From assembly GCA_001600695.1 (NCBI GenBank), contig BCKQ01000007.1, forward strand, positions 1 through 64,000: 64,000 nucleotides of DNA, given 5' to 3'. Position numbers and translations under genes: made by a program. Positions 21,119-32,080 of the stretch are shown here, piece after piece. The DNA comes from Ascoidea asiatica. Lineage: Eukaryota; Ascomycota; Saccharomycetes; Ascoideales; Ascoideaceae. The stretch's first letter is position 1. Each line of letters starts with the position of its first letter. The notes under the pieces are model-generated. The model made no database searches. It saw only the letters and a program-made list of their open reading frames with translations, and was not told the DNA's origin.

Positions 21119-22018
21119 ATGAGTGCATGGAGAAAAGTAAATAAAAGATTCACAAGAGATCTTGAAAAAGCTCCAGCTCATATAAGAGAAGCAACAATTA
21201 AAAGAAATAATAAATTTACATTACCATTTTTAGAAACTAATAAAGAATTAAAAACAATTCCAATAGATGAAAGATATGGAGATGATTATAAAAAATGGAA
21301 ATTTGCACCAGGTGATAGAGTTATTATTATGAAAGGTAAATTAAAAGGTACTATAACTAAAGTTCATAGTTATGCACATGAATTTAATGGAATTTTCTTA
21401 GAAGATGGTTTAAGACAAAAAGTTCCATTACCTAAAATACTTTGGCAACCTGGACAAAAAAGTTTTATGTCAGAATATCCATTACCAATATCACCAAATG
21501 ATATAAAATTAATTTATAATAAAATTGATAATAAAACTGGATTAAAAAAAGATGTAATTATTAATGATGTTGAATTTAATGGAATTTATTATGATGAAGA
21601 ATATAAAAAAAATTTACCAAAAAGGTGTGTAAAATTTAATAAAAATTTAATTTTACCATGGCCATCATTAAATATTCCAGAAAATTTAAATGATGATTTA
21701 ACTACAAAAGATTTAAATATTATTAAAAAACAAACATTTTTTATTGATACAATTTTTAAAAATTATATACCAAAAGATGCTTTATCATCATTAAGAAATG
21801 AAAGTACAAAATATAATAAAGGTATTTATACTAAAAATGATTTAAGAATGCTTACAGCACCAATGATGCCATTAAGTGATAATAAAAAAGCATATTTAAA
21901 AGAAAAAGCAGAATTAAAAGCAAGAGGTTTTAGTCCATTTACTGAAGAAATGAAAAATTTTATAGGTAAAAGAGTTGAAAATTATATTGAAAATAAAAAA
22001 TCAAAAGTAATCAAATGA
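21119..22018 (+). CDS. MRPL40: Mitochondrial ribosomal protein uL24m
   Basis: A 299-residue protein matching yeast Mrpl40 in length. A KOW motif sits at about residues 60-80 (APGDRVIIMKGKLKGTITKV), the L24 hallmark. The conserved 'DGLRQKVPLPKILW' and a long C-terminal extension are typical of fungal mitochondrial uL24. It binds 23S-type rRNA in the large mitoribosomal subunit. The basic N-terminus (SAWRKVNKRF) fits matrix import. The upstream leader is the 11-bp minisatellite. Confidence 0.93.
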   Translation: MSAWRKVNKRFTRDLEKAPAHIREATIKRNNKFTLPFLETNKELKTIPIDERYGDDYKKWKFAPGDRVIIMKGKLKGTITKVHSYAHEFNGIFLEDGLRQKVPLPKILWQPGQKSFMSEYPLPISPNDIKLIYNKIDNKTGLKKDVIINDVEFNGIYYDEEYKKNLPKRCVKFNKNLILPWPSLNIPENLNDDLTTKDLNIIKKQTFFIDTIFKNYIPKDALSSLRNESTKYNKGIYTKNDLRMLTAPMMPLSDNKKAYLKEKAELKARGFSPFTEEMKNFIGKRVENYIENKKSKVIK

Positions 22019-22512
22019 TAAATGATAAATGATAAATGATAAATAATAAATAATAAATAATCAAATAATCAAATAATCAAATAATTATTATATACTAACT
22101 AAATAGACTAAGTAGATATCAACTGTTAACCACTCAAGTTGATCCCAATCGAATCTCCTGTACATAACAACTCTGTAACAACCTCTGTAAGCACTTCTCT
22201 TCTCTTCTCTTCTCTTCTCTCTCAATTCACAGGAAGCACTTTTTGCTGTTTGTGAATCGAAGAAGAAACGAAAAGAAAAGAAAAGTGGACTGGAAGAAGA
22301 CCCGTGGTTCTGGCGATGAACAGGCACGTGACCGTATTTTATTGTATTTTCTGTTTTGCTTCGTTCACAGACAAAACAAAAAAAAAAAAGGTTTAAAAAC
22401 CAGGAAAAAGATTCAAAAGAAGAAGCAAAAGAAGAGAAGAAGAGAAGACAATCAATGATATAATAGATAGTAACTAACTCATTACCAATTCAATCACAGC
22501 ATATACTCCATA
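22019..22512. promoter_or_regulatory. Promoter region of the 22.5 kb gene
   Basis: AAATGAT repeats follow MRPL40. A GC-richer island at about 22130-22440 then carries a CTTCT-type pyrimidine run (22195-22220), AGAAGACCC (22295-22303) and CACGTG (22325-22330). A purine-rich stretch (GAAGAAGAGAAG) leads up to the start. Two small overlapping frames here are not convincing genes. Confidence 0.5.
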
Positions 22513-23811
22513 ATGAACTCAAGAAAAAGATCTCGTCAGACTCAAAATGATAAAAACTATAATCAATTAACTATTCCACCTCCTCCAAATTTATCTAATT
22601 TATATATTAGAAAAGATACTTATATACCAAAATCAAGAAAAATTCAATTAGCTAATGAACGTAAAACTTTTATATCTAATAAAGTTATAAATTATTTATT
22701 TAATTTAAATAATAATTTACCTTGTTTTCAATTAAATAATAATTTTTTAAAAAAACGTAAAAATTCAAAAATTAATTTACTTATATCATTAAATGAATTA
22801 AATTTAATAAATTTATTAATTTTAAAAAATTTTAATAATAATTTAAAAAATTTCTTAATTAAATTTAATATAAAAAATTTATTATTACCAATAATTAATA
22901 AAGATTCTAAAATTATAGATAATATTAATTATCAAATTACTTTTATTGGTAATCCACAAAAAATTTCATTATCAATTTTATTCATAATTTATTATTTAAA
23001 TAATTCTTCAAATGATTATATAAATTCAAAAATTGGTAATACAACTTCATTATATAATTTTACTTTAATTTTAAATAAATTTATATTTCAAGAAATTGAT
23101 ACTAATTTAAATAATCAATTTCAAAATGATAATAATTTTATAAATAATTTTAAAAATTCAATAAAAATTTTAAATAATGATAATTCAATTAAAAATTATT
23201 CAATTATTAAAATTTTAATTGATAATGGTTGTTTAATAGATATTTCTGATAAAATAAATTTTCCATTTTCAAATTTAATTACAATTAATCTTAAATCAAA
23301 TTTTGAAAATTTAATGAAATCAACTGCTTTATTAATTGAATTATATAATCAACAATATGATTATTTAAATATTAATAATACCACTAATAACATTAATAAT
23401 AACATTAATAATAACATTAATAATAACATTAATAATTCAAATGTTTATATACCTTTAACTTCTCCATTATATTTAAATTCAAATCATATTCTTTTATCAG
23501 ATCAAAATTTTTATGATATCAATTTTAATGATGATTTAAATATTCAAAATAATCCAAATTTTTTAAGATTTCCATTCACTGGTTCTTTCTTAGATCCTGA
23601 ATTATCTTTATCTTCATCTTCATCTTCATCTTCATCTTCATCTTCATCTTCATCCAATGAAATTGATAAAGAAAATGATAACAAAAGTGAAAGTAAAAAA
23701 GAATTAAAAGATAATATAACTGTTGATGAAATTAATAAAAAAATGATTGAAAAATCTCAAAAAAATTTAATTAAATATTTAGAAAAAATGAATATTTATA
23801 ATTCAAAATAA
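22513..23811 (+). CDS. Asn-rich protein of unknown function, possible degenerate KH folds
   Basis: A 432-residue protein that I do not recognise. The N-terminus is basic (MNSRKRSRQTQ) with a PPPPNLSNLYIRKDTYIPKSRK segment. Residues about 75-165 and 225-285 each end in a hydrophobic pattern resembling the last strand and helix of a KH domain ('ITFIGNPQKISLSILFIIYYL' is the clearer one), but no GXXG loop is visible. An Asn-Ile repeat (about 290-310), a Ser run (about 372-385) and a charged C-terminal helix follow. The conserved start and absence of internal stops support a real gene; RNA binding is only a guess. Confidence 0.75.
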   Translation: MNSRKRSRQTQNDKNYNQLTIPPPPNLSNLYIRKDTYIPKSRKIQLANERKTFISNKVINYLFNLNNNLPCFQLNNNFLKKRKNSKINLLISLNELNLINLLILKNFNNNLKNFLIKFNIKNLLLPIINKDSKIIDNINYQITFIGNPQKISLSILFIIYYLNNSSNDYINSKIGNTTSLYNFTLILNKFIFQEIDTNLNNQFQNDNNFINNFKNSIKILNNDNSIKNYSIIKILIDNGCLIDISDKINFPFSNLITINLKSNFENLMKSTALLIELYNQQYDYLNINNTTNNINNNINNNINNNINNSNVYIPLTSPLYLNSNHILLSDQNFYDINFNDDLNIQNNPNFLRFPFTGSFLDPELSLSSSSSSSSSSSSSSSNEIDKENDNKSESKKELKDNITVDEINKKMIEKSQKNLIKYLEKMNIYNSK

Positions 23812-23897
23812 TATATAATCATTAGTTTTTATATATATATACTGTATATGTACAATATTTGTAATATTAAATAAATAAATAAATAAATAAATAATTT

Positions 23898-25904
23898 TTA
23901 AAAATTAAATTCTCCTCTGAATTGTTCAATATCCATACCTGGTTTAACTTTATCAACTAAATCTCTTCTATCCATACTTATAAATGCTCTTTTTAAAGTT
24001 TCCATTAAACTATTACTTTGATTTATTGTCATATTAAATGAATTATCAATGTTTTCAATATTATTTGAAAAATTCTCAGGTAATCCATCAATACCTTCAA
24101 CATTTTCAACTTTATGTAAAGCTAATCCACCTAATAAATGTTCAACAGCTTCTTTATGACATCCAATATTAATACATGAAACACCTAAATTATATCTTGC
24201 TCTAACAAATGTTGGTTTAATTTGTAAAGCTTTAAAATATGCATTAATTGCATCTTCACTTCTATTACTATTAGCTAAAGCTGCACCTAATCTATTCCAT
24301 AATAATTCATCATTTGGTCTTAATTCTAAAGCAGTTTTAAAACAATCAATAGTTTTATCAAAATCTTCAATAGAATAAAATAAAACTCCTAAACCTAATT
24401 GTAAATCTGGATCCATTTCAATATTTGATGAATATAATAATTGACTTTGTTTTAAAAATAAATTTGTAATTTTTTTATTTAACTGAATTCTATCTAATTT
24501 TCTATTTTCATTTTCAATTTCAATATCATTTTCATCATTTTTCTTTTGAGGTATAGTAATTAAATTTGGATATTTTGTTAAAATCCATTTTTCTAAAGTT
24601 GTAAAAGCAGCATTATCATAACCTTCATTAATATAAGATATTGATAAATTTAATAAAGCATTTAAATTTTTTGGATCTAATTCTAAACATTTTTCTAAAG
24701 CATTTAAACCAAGAATTTCTTTTTCATTTGCAGTTTGAACTTCACCTAATTTTAACCAAGCATTAATATGATTATTATCTTTTTTAATTGCAGCTTCAAA
24801 AGCTAAAGCAGCTTCAGATAATTTTGCACCATTTTCCATTAATTTTAAACCAATTTCATATGGATTATTTAAATTAATAAATTGATTTTTTGAATCTTCT
24901 TGAAATATATAATTACCAAAATTACCTTTATTTAAAGCATAAGTTTTAAATAAATTTGAATTTAAATCTAAATCTTGATTTAAATTTTGATTTGAATCAT
25001 TATTCCAAAATTCATTACCAATTCTTTCATTTTCTAAATTTTTCCAAACTTCATCAAAACTTGCTTTATCTTTATCATCAATTATTATATTATCATCTTC
25101 ATTAATTATATTTTCTTTTTCTTTTGATTTTTCTTTTTCTTTTGATTCAGATAAATTTTTTTCAATTTGAGTAAATTGATCATCCCAATTAACTTGATTT
25201 ATATTTAAATTATTATTATTAATTTGAGAGTTTATATTTGCTGGAGTATTATTTATATTATTTAAAGGTCTATTCAATAAATTTAAATTATTCATATTAT
25301 TTAAATTACTTAGATTACTTAAATTATTCATCATATTCATATTCATACTATTCATATTCATACTATTCATATTCATATTATTCATATTCATACTACTCAT
25401 ATTGTTCATACTACTCATATTACTTACATTATTCATAGTCATAGTACTACTACCACTACTAGTATTTATAGGTTTATTAATATTATTAAATTCATTTGAC
25501 CAATTATGTGATTTACGATAATCAGCTAAAGAAGCTGGAGGAAATTTATCATATAATTCATTATTTAAAGAATTAGGAGTATGAAATTCACCTAACCAAT
25601 TTTCATTTTTAATATTATTTAATTCATTATTTAATGGAATCATATTAAATGAATTTAAATTATTTTTATTATTAATATTTAAATCATTATTTTGAATGAA
25701 ATTATTATATAAATTTAAATCATTATTATTTAAATTTAATTCATTTTTAAATTGATTTTGATTTAAAATATTATTATTTGGAATTTGATTTTGATTTTGA
25801 TTCTGATTTAATAAATTATTATTAATTGTATCTCCAGAATGTTTTGAGAATTGTGTTAATGGATTTGAAGATGTTGAACATTCAGGACCTGAGAATAATG
25901 ACAT
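23898..25904 (-). CDS. PEX5: Peroxisomal PTS1 receptor Pex5
   Basis: A 668-residue import receptor. The N-terminus MSLFSGPECSTSSNPL keeps the conserved cysteine (Cys9) used for monoubiquitin-dependent recycling. WxxxF-type Pex13/Pex14-binding motifs include WLGEF, WSNEF and WDDQF in the first 245 residues. The C-terminal TPR array (about 350-610) includes 'LGVLFYSIEDFDKTIDCFKTALELRPNDELLWNRLGAALAN' and 'ALQIKPTFVRARYNLGVSCIN', which forms the PTS1 pocket. Length is near the yeast protein (612), with extra Asn and Met/Asn repeats around 150-235. It carries matrix enzymes ending in SKL-type signals to the peroxisome. Confidence 0.97.
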   Translation of the reverse strand: MSLFSGPECSTSSNPLTQFSKHSGDTINNNLLNQNQNQNQIPNNNILNQNQFKNELNLNNNDLNLYNNFIQNNDLNINNKNNLNSFNMIPLNNELNNIKNENWLGEFHTPNSLNNELYDKFPPASLADYRKSHNWSNEFNNINKPINTSSGSSTMTMNNVSNMSSMNNMSSMNMNNMNMNSMNMNSMNMNMMNNLSNLSNLNNMNNLNLLNRPLNNINNTPANINSQINNNNLNINQVNWDDQFTQIEKNLSESKEKEKSKEKENIINEDDNIIIDDKDKASFDEVWKNLENERIGNEFWNNDSNQNLNQDLDLNSNLFKTYALNKGNFGNYIFQEDSKNQFINLNNPYEIGLKLMENGAKLSEAALAFEAAIKKDNNHINAWLKLGEVQTANEKEILGLNALEKCLELDPKNLNALLNLSISYINEGYDNAAFTTLEKWILTKYPNLITIPQKKNDENDIEIENENRKLDRIQLNKKITNLFLKQSQLLYSSNIEMDPDLQLGLGVLFYSIEDFDKTIDCFKTALELRPNDELLWNRLGAALANSNRSEDAINAYFKALQIKPTFVRARYNLGVSCINIGCHKEAVEHLLGGLALHKVENVEGIDGLPENFSNNIENIDNSFNMTINQSNSLMETLKRAFISMDRRDLVDKVKPGMDIEQFRGEFNF

Positions 25905-26234
25905 TTTTGATTGATTTTGTATAAAGGTTTATTAAAAGAATAAAATATATATTGCTAAAGAAGTTTCTAATGATCAATAAGTATTAAAATATATATAAGA
26001 TATATAATATATAGATTTAGAAATAGATGATGATTAATATTCTCGATTTCTTTCGTTTATTGTTGCAAATTCACCTTTTTTATATTTTATCTTCTTTTGG
26101 TAAAACGAGTTAAAATCACTGGAATCAGCTGAAAATAAAGGAAATCGCTTCAAATTTCTTTTATTTCTCTGGTCATCAGCTCAAAAACAGCTTCAAACGC
26201 AGACGATAAGCAAAAAATGACTCGAAACGAGAGC

Positions 26235-26257
26235 GAGACCAAGGAAAAGGGTCTTCT
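26235..26257. promoter_or_regulatory. GAGACC/GGGTCTTCT inverted element
   Basis: GAGACC and GGGTCTTCT lie face to face with an 8-bp spacer. The arrangement recurs at 26399-26421 and at 1853-1875, upstream of unrelated genes, so it may be a binding site for a dimeric or two-site factor. Confidence 0.45.
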
Positions 26258-26398
26258 TTTCTAGAAATGGTCATGTGATACGTCTGGATTAGAACGAGGC
26301 GGGGATTTGGAGGCAGTGCATCGTGGCTGATTGAATCCTTACTGCTGGTAATTAAATTTATGTACAGTAACGCGGAAACAAGTAAACAATGCATCTAC

Positions 26399-26421
26399 AG
26401 AAGACCCATGGAACTGGTCTC
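26399..26421. promoter_or_regulatory. AGAAGACCC/GGTCTC inverted element
   Basis: AGAAGACCC followed after 8 bp by GGTCTC. Read on the minus strand this is GAGACC-N8-GGGTCTTCT, the same layout as at 1853-1875 and 26235-26257. Confidence 0.45.
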
Positions 26422-26526
26422 TGTGTGATCTAATAATTTTTATTTTAGATAAGCTATATACTATACTATTTAGATAATAATTTGATTTATTTTATTTATG
26501 GTATTTATGTTAATTATGTTATTGAT

Positions 26527-28002
26527 TCATTTAGTTCTAGTAACAACAGAATTGGTAATATATTCTAAAGCAAATCTTGCTTCAGATTCTGGAATTTGTT
26601 TTAAATTTTTTAAAGCTAAATCTCTATATTCTTCTGCTAATTTTTTTGATTTTTCAATACCTTTAAATTTATTAACTGAATTTATTGTATATTCAATATC
26701 ACCAAAATTTTTAAATTTTCTTTGAATCATTGGTCCTAAATTTGGATCTAATTGCCATGCATATAATACAGGAGCTGTTGCTAAACCTAATTTTAAATCT
26801 GCACCTGATGGTTTACCTAATTCATTTGATTTAATTGTGAAATCTAAGATATCATCAATAATTTGAAAACAAAGTCCTAAATTTTTACCAAATTCATAAG
26901 AATAATTAATATAATTATCATTACAACCTGATAAAACTGCAGCTGATCTACAACCTTTAGAAATTAATGAACCTGTTTTAAGATAAGTTTTATGTAAATA
27001 ATATTCAAAAGCTGCATATACATTTTCTTTATGAGATATATTTAAATTTTTATTTGGTATTGAAACTGAATAATCTATTGGTTTTATATTACTTTTATTA
27101 ATTGGAAGTTTTTTTAATGAATTTGAATTTTTATTTTCATCAATTAAATAACTTTCATTTTCATTTTTATTTAAAATTGTATTTTTTAATTGCATAAATT
27201 CTCCTTCAACTAAATTTGCAATTGATGTTGAAATTAATTCAATAACTTCTGGATTTCTAATTCTAGCTAAAGCAACAGAAGCTCTTGCTAATAAAAAATC
27301 TCCTGCTAAAACTGACATTTTATTTGAAAATGCAAAATTTCCACTTGGTTTATTTCTTCTTTTATCACTAAAATCTATAACATCATCATGTAATAAAGAT
27401 GCAGTATGAATTAATTCAATAATTTCTGCTAATCTTCTTTGTTTTGGTAATATACCATTAAAATTTCCATTAATAAAATTTTCATTATCTTTTGATAATA
27501 TTGGTAATTTATTTAATGGTTTTGAAATTGGATTTAAAATTAAATTTGGATTAATACCATATAAAATTTTTAATGGTGATATAGAATGATTAACATCACC
27601 ATTAATAATATTATTTATATTATTTTTATTATTATTACTACTATCAACATTATATTCAGGTTGATTTGAAGAATCTAATAAATCTGGTTTTAATCTATTT
27701 CTATATTTTGATGATAAATTATTTAAAGATTTTGATAATAATAAAACTATTAATGGTCTTATTTTTTTACCATCATTTTCAAAATAATAATTTGCAACTT
27801 TATTTAAAGTTGAATGACCAGAACCAATTAATGAATAAATATTTTTTGCAATTGAAGACATTTCATTTGAAACTATTGAAATTGGATCATTAAATGAATT
27901 TATTGGTTTAATTAATTTTTCTCCAGCTTCAATTGCAATTTTAAATCCATTACCTGTATTATTTGATTTTTCACTATTAATTTCATTATCACTCTTAGTT
28001 TG

Positions 28003-28034
<32 letters not shown>

Positions 28035-28209
28035 CACTATTTTCATCAATTTTTATATCTTCATTACCAGTTGGTTTCAATTTTGATTGAATTCCAGAAT
28101 TTGAAGAATATAATTTTTTAATTAAAACATTATTAAATCCAGAGATTTTAATTGAATTCAATTTCAATCTATTTGAAGTCAATTGAATCGATTTTGATGT
28201 TGAAATCAT
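26527..28209 (-). CDS. COQ1: Polyprenyl diphosphate synthase Coq1 (ubiquinone side chain)
   Basis: A 560-residue trans-prenyltransferase, longer than S. cerevisiae Coq1 (473) because of Asn-rich inserts. The N-terminus is rich in Ser, Lys and Arg, like a mitochondrial presequence. The first aspartate motif is 'LLHDDVIDFSDKRRNKPS' (about 273-290) and the second is 'FQIIDDILDF' (about 450-460), together the DDxxD pair that binds Mg-diphosphate. 'SVLAGDFLLARASVALA' and 'GKPSGADLKLGLATAPVLYAW' are also conserved. It builds the polyprenyl tail of coenzyme Q in the mitochondrial matrix. A low-complexity insert lies between the two motifs at about 345-395. Confidence 0.96.
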
Positions 28210-28477
28210 TGATGAAGATTCTTATAACGACACAATTCTAATTAATTCAAAATAACTACACTTATCCCTTTTGCCTTTTCTTTCTTCTGTTTTCTTATAA
28301 TTGCTTTCTTACCGATTTCATTTTATTACTTTATTTTCATTAGATTTTTATTACTTTATTCCTTTGTTATCAAAAACTCTGAAATTTTGGAAATTTAAGG
28401 ATCTGAAAACCTGGAAATGTGGAAAAGCATGCTGATTGGACAGAAAAAGTCATCCGTGGGAAAGTATCCACAGTTAT

Positions 28478-28576
28478 GGTCTCAAAAAATAAATATCATA
28501 TGACGTTAAGTAAAACCTCAAATACGGTCTCTCAAGGATCACGTGACTAATATAAAACTTCCACATTTTTGGTCTC
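28478..28576. promoter_or_regulatory. Cluster of three GGTCTC sites and one CACGTG
   Basis: Three copies of GGTCTC in the same orientation surround a CACGTG E-box. This is the densest grouping of these motifs in the window. CACGTG is the known site of Cbf1-type bHLH factors in yeasts; the partner of GGTCTC is unknown. Confidence 0.45.
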
Positions 28577-28613
28577 GCTTGTTTTTTTTTGAGTTTTCTC
28601 CGATTTCTTCCTG

Positions 28614-28658
28614 CTTTGCTTTGCTTTGCTTTGCTTTGCTTTGCTTTGCTTTGCTTTG
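28614..28658. repeat. (CTTTG)9 microsatellite
   Basis: Nine perfect tandem copies of CTTTG inside the COQ1/SDR divergent promoter. The repeat is pyrimidine-rich on the plus strand. Confidence 0.95.
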
Positions 28659-29108
28659 ATCGTTCTCCGCTCGTTTTTTGATGGTGGAAAAAGTTAAAAA
28701 AGTTGAAATGAGCTCAGTTTTCAGTTTTCAGTTTTCAAGCTCAGTTTTTGATTCTGATCCTTTTTTGCTTTTGTTCAATTGCACTGTGATAATTTATGGA
28801 ATGGTTTTGAATGCAATTTATTTTCATGTTCACCTTTGAAAAACAGACAGACAGGTTTGAAACAGAAAAGTTTATTGATTGAGTGATTGGAATATTCCTG
28901 ACGAGGGATAAATTGAATAATATCAAAGGATTGAATGAATACAATGCAATATAATCAATAATACATCAGTTATATAAAAGGAATAATGAATCCCTTTATT
29001 TATTGTATTATATCTTTTATATTGCATTTGAATTAATATTATAATACATCATTATATATCCAAATAAAATTATATAAATACAATTGAATAGATATAATAA
29101 AGATAAAA

Positions 29109-29999
29109 ATGGTTGATTTTAATGTAAATGGTAAAGTTTGTGTAATCACTGGAGGTTCAAGAGGACTAGGTTATACCTCTGCAGAAGCTTTATTAATCAA
29201 TGGAGCTCTAAAAATTTATATAATTTCAAGAAATTCAAAAGATTTAAATGAAGCTGTTAAATCTTTAGAAAAATTGAATATAAAATATAATAAAAATTGT
29301 CAAATTTTTTCAATTCCAGTAAATTTATCAAATTCTTTAAATATTAATGATTTATATAATCAATTTATAAATAATTTTAAAGAAAATAAAATTGATATTT
29401 TAATTTTAAATGCTGGTACTTCTTGGGGTGAAGATTTATTAACACATCCTGATTTTGCTTTTGAAAAAGTTATGAATTTAAATGTTAAAAGTGTTTTTTT
29501 ATTAATTCAAAAATTTATACCATTAATGAAATCAAATAAAAATTCAATTAATAATATTAATGATCCAAATTTCATTGATCCTTCAAGAATTTTAATAATG
29601 GGTTCCATTGCAGGTATCTCCAATAATCAAATGTCTAATGCTTATGGTTATATTGCTTCAAAAGCTGCAATTATTCATTTAAGTAAAAATTTATCAACTG
29701 AATTAGCTTTTAAATATAATATAAATTTAAATATCTTAGCTCCTGGTTTTATACCAACTAAAATGTCAAAAGTCTTAATTGATTCAGAAATTGGTAATGC
29801 TTATAAATCATATAATCCAAGAAAAAGATTAGGTAATTTTGAAGATGTTCAAAATGCTGTTATTTTCTTTACTGCAAAACAAACTAATTATTTAAATGGT
29901 TGTGTACTTCCAATTGATGGTGGTCAACATCTTTTAGGCCCAATTATGTTTGATACCAATGAAAATGATGAAAATAATAAAAAAACTTCAAAATTATAA
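29109..29999 (+). CDS. Short-chain dehydrogenase/reductase (RhlG/3-oxoacyl reductase-like)
   Basis: A 296-residue classical SDR. The cofactor motif TGGSRGLG is at 14-21, NAG near 101, and the catalytic Ser in 'MGSIAG' and Tyr181-x3-Lys185 in 'YGYIASK' are all in place. The C-terminal 'LNGCVLPIDGG' is the usual substrate-loop end. An Arg after the first beta-alpha turn suggests NADPH rather than NADH. Its closest resemblance is to fungal proteins annotated as rhamnolipid/3-oxoacyl-ACP reductase-like; the substrate is unknown. There is no clear targeting signal. It converges on the frameshifted gene at 30-32 kb, with only 51 bp between stops. Confidence 0.9.
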   Translation: MVDFNVNGKVCVITGGSRGLGYTSAEALLINGALKIYIISRNSKDLNEAVKSLEKLNIKYNKNCQIFSIPVNLSNSLNINDLYNQFINNFKENKIDILILNAGTSWGEDLLTHPDFAFEKVMNLNVKSVFLLIQKFIPLMKSNKNSINNINDPNFIDPSRILIMGSIAGISNNQMSNAYGYIASKAAIIHLSKNLSTELAFKYNINLNILAPGFIPTKMSKVLIDSEIGNAYKSYNPRKRLGNFEDVQNAVIFFTAKQTNYLNGCVLPIDGGQHLLGPIMFDTNENDENNKKTSKL

Positions 30000-30050
30000 T
30001 CAAGATTATTTATTATCTTTAATTTTATTATAATATAATTGTATATATAT

Positions 30051-31851
30051 TTATTCAATTAATAAATATATTTCTTTAATGATTTTTTTATCTTCTTTAT
30101 TTAAATTTATAACTTTTTCTTTAGGTACCTCATTGTTTTCAATATTTTCAATTGTTTTAAGAATTTCACCCAATTTAACTTCTTTATTAAATCTTTTTCT
30201 ATCTTTATAATTTAAATACTTTAAAAATTTAATTATAATCCCAATTAATTCTTTATTGAATTCATTTTTTTTCATTATAATTTGAAAATTTATATTTAAT
30301 AATAATTTAATTATATTTAAAATTTCAGTTTCAATTCTATTTGAAATTTTGAAACTTAAAATTATATTAAAACTTTTATGAATTTCTTTATCAAAATTTA
30401 TTATATCTTGAATTTCATTTTCATTAATTAAATTTTTAAAAATAATTAAATTACATAATATAATTTCTTCAATTTTAACTCCTTTACCATTTAAAAAATA
30501 AAATTTATTACCATTTATTATTAATTTATAATTTTCTTTAAAAATTTCATAAATTCCATTAATTATTTTGAGATTAAACTTTGAATTTTTTAAATTTTGA
30601 ATATTAAATGTTAAATAAATTAAACAACATATTAAATTTTTATAATCTTTTTCATTTAATAAATTTGAAATTTTTTCAAAAACTTCTTCAATATTCTCAA
30701 TTAATTTTATTGAATGTTTATTAAGATAATTATTTTCCGGAAAATTTACATTTTTTTTCATTAAAAATCATTTTAATAATTTTTGTTTTTAAAATTTCAT
30801 TTTCTGTAAAATTATTTTTAATAATTTTATCTCTAATTAAACAATTATTTAAAAAAATTAAACTTGTAATTAATAAATTTATTTTTTTAAATTTATTAAC
30901 ATTAAAATCTAATTTTTCAAAATTTATTAACCATTCTTGAATCATTAAAAAAAAATTTAAAGTATCAGTATAATCTGAAAAATAAATACTTGAAATTTGA
31001 AATAAATAAACATTAGAAATAATTTGAATAATTTTTTCAATTAAAATATCAAAATTATAAATATTTATACAATTATGATCAATAACTTTTAAATAATATT
31101 CAAAATAATAAATTAAAAATTTGAATAAATTGAAATTTTTTGAAATTGAAGGCATATTAATTAAAATAAGGCAAAATTGTTTATTAATATTAGATTTATG
31201 TGGAATAATTGCATTATTATTTTTATAAAATGTATTTCCAGAAAGATAAAAATTTGTATCAGAAGATAAAATACTTGTTGAATTTGTATAATGAGATGAA
31301 CTTTTACTTGAAATACTTTCTAAATCGGATGAATCTTCAATTTTTAAAATTGAATTTGAATTTGAAATAATTTCATTAATATTTGAATTAAAATCTTCTT
31401 TATCCAATTTATCATTTAAATCATTATTCAAATCATCATTCAAGTCGTCATTTAAATCTTCATTCAAGTTGTCATTTAAATCTTCATTTAAATTAATCTC
31501 ATTATCATTATCATTATCATTATCATTATCATTATCATTTTCAGTTTCAGTTTGTATTTCAAAATCATTTAAATTATCATTTTTAATAAATTTATAATCA
31601 TTAAAAAATCTTAATAAAATTTTTTGTAAGATTAATTGAATAGGTATAAAATTTATATTAATTTCATGTTGAAAAATTTTATTTAAAAAATTAAAAATCA
31701 TTTCTAAAGAATCTAAAATAATAATTTGATAAGTTAATAAAATTGAATTAATTGAATTAAATGAATTGAAGTTATTAGAAGTTGTAAGAGTTTTTAAAAA
31801 ATTAGGTAATGAAATTATATTTTGAATATAAATTTTAGTTAAATTTATAAG

Positions 31852-31887
<36 letters not shown>

Positions 31888-32080
31888 GTCAATAGATAAA
31901 ATATTTTCAGAAATTAATTGTAAAATATCTAAAGATAATTGATTAAATTTAAAAATTTGATTATTTAAATTTTTTAAGAAATAAATCTGAGTGAATTGAA
32001 AATGAAATGAAATTTAATGAATTTAATGAATTTACTGAATTTACTGAATTTAAAGTATCTGAAGTTGAAGTTTTTTTCAT
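30051..32080 (-). CDS. Unrecognised helical protein, broken by two apparent frameshifts
   Basis: Three overlapping minus-strand frames read as one protein. An ATG at 32078-32080 opens a Ser/Asn-rich N-terminus. The frame changes near 31975-31985 at a T6 run (A6 in the gene), and a second open frame continues to stop 30730. Coding then moves to another frame across an A8 run near 30755 and ends at 30051. The middle holds an Asn run, an Asp/Asn repeat (about 31390-31545) and a Ser-rich patch; the remainder is Ile/Leu/Lys-rich alpha-helix. I cannot assign a family. A start at the internal ATG 31699-31701 is possible but would drop an apparently coding segment. Confidence 0.55.

Larger units (their letters stand above)
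25905..26526. promoter_or_regulatory. PEX5 promoter and COQ1 3' region
   Basis: Both flanking genes read leftward, so this holds the PEX5 promoter and the COQ1 terminator. A GC-richer island (about 26050-26430) carries GAGACC (26235-26240) facing GGGTCTTCT (26249-26257), ACTGCTGGTAATT (26341-26353), and AGAAGACCC (26399-26407) facing GGTCTC (26416-26421). The last two pairs are quasi-palindromes. No gene is seen. Confidence 0.55.
28210..29108. promoter_or_regulatory. Divergent promoter, COQ1 and SDR gene
   Basis: A 900-base divergent spacer whose GC-richer core (about 28390-28900) holds three GGTCTC sites (28478-28483, 28526-28531, 28571-28576) and CACGTG (28540-28545) within 100 bp. The (CTTTG)9 repeat at 28614-28658 follows, then two TTTTCAG repeats near 28725. 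Sequence before the SDR start is AT-rich. No gene is seen. Confidence 0.55.
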
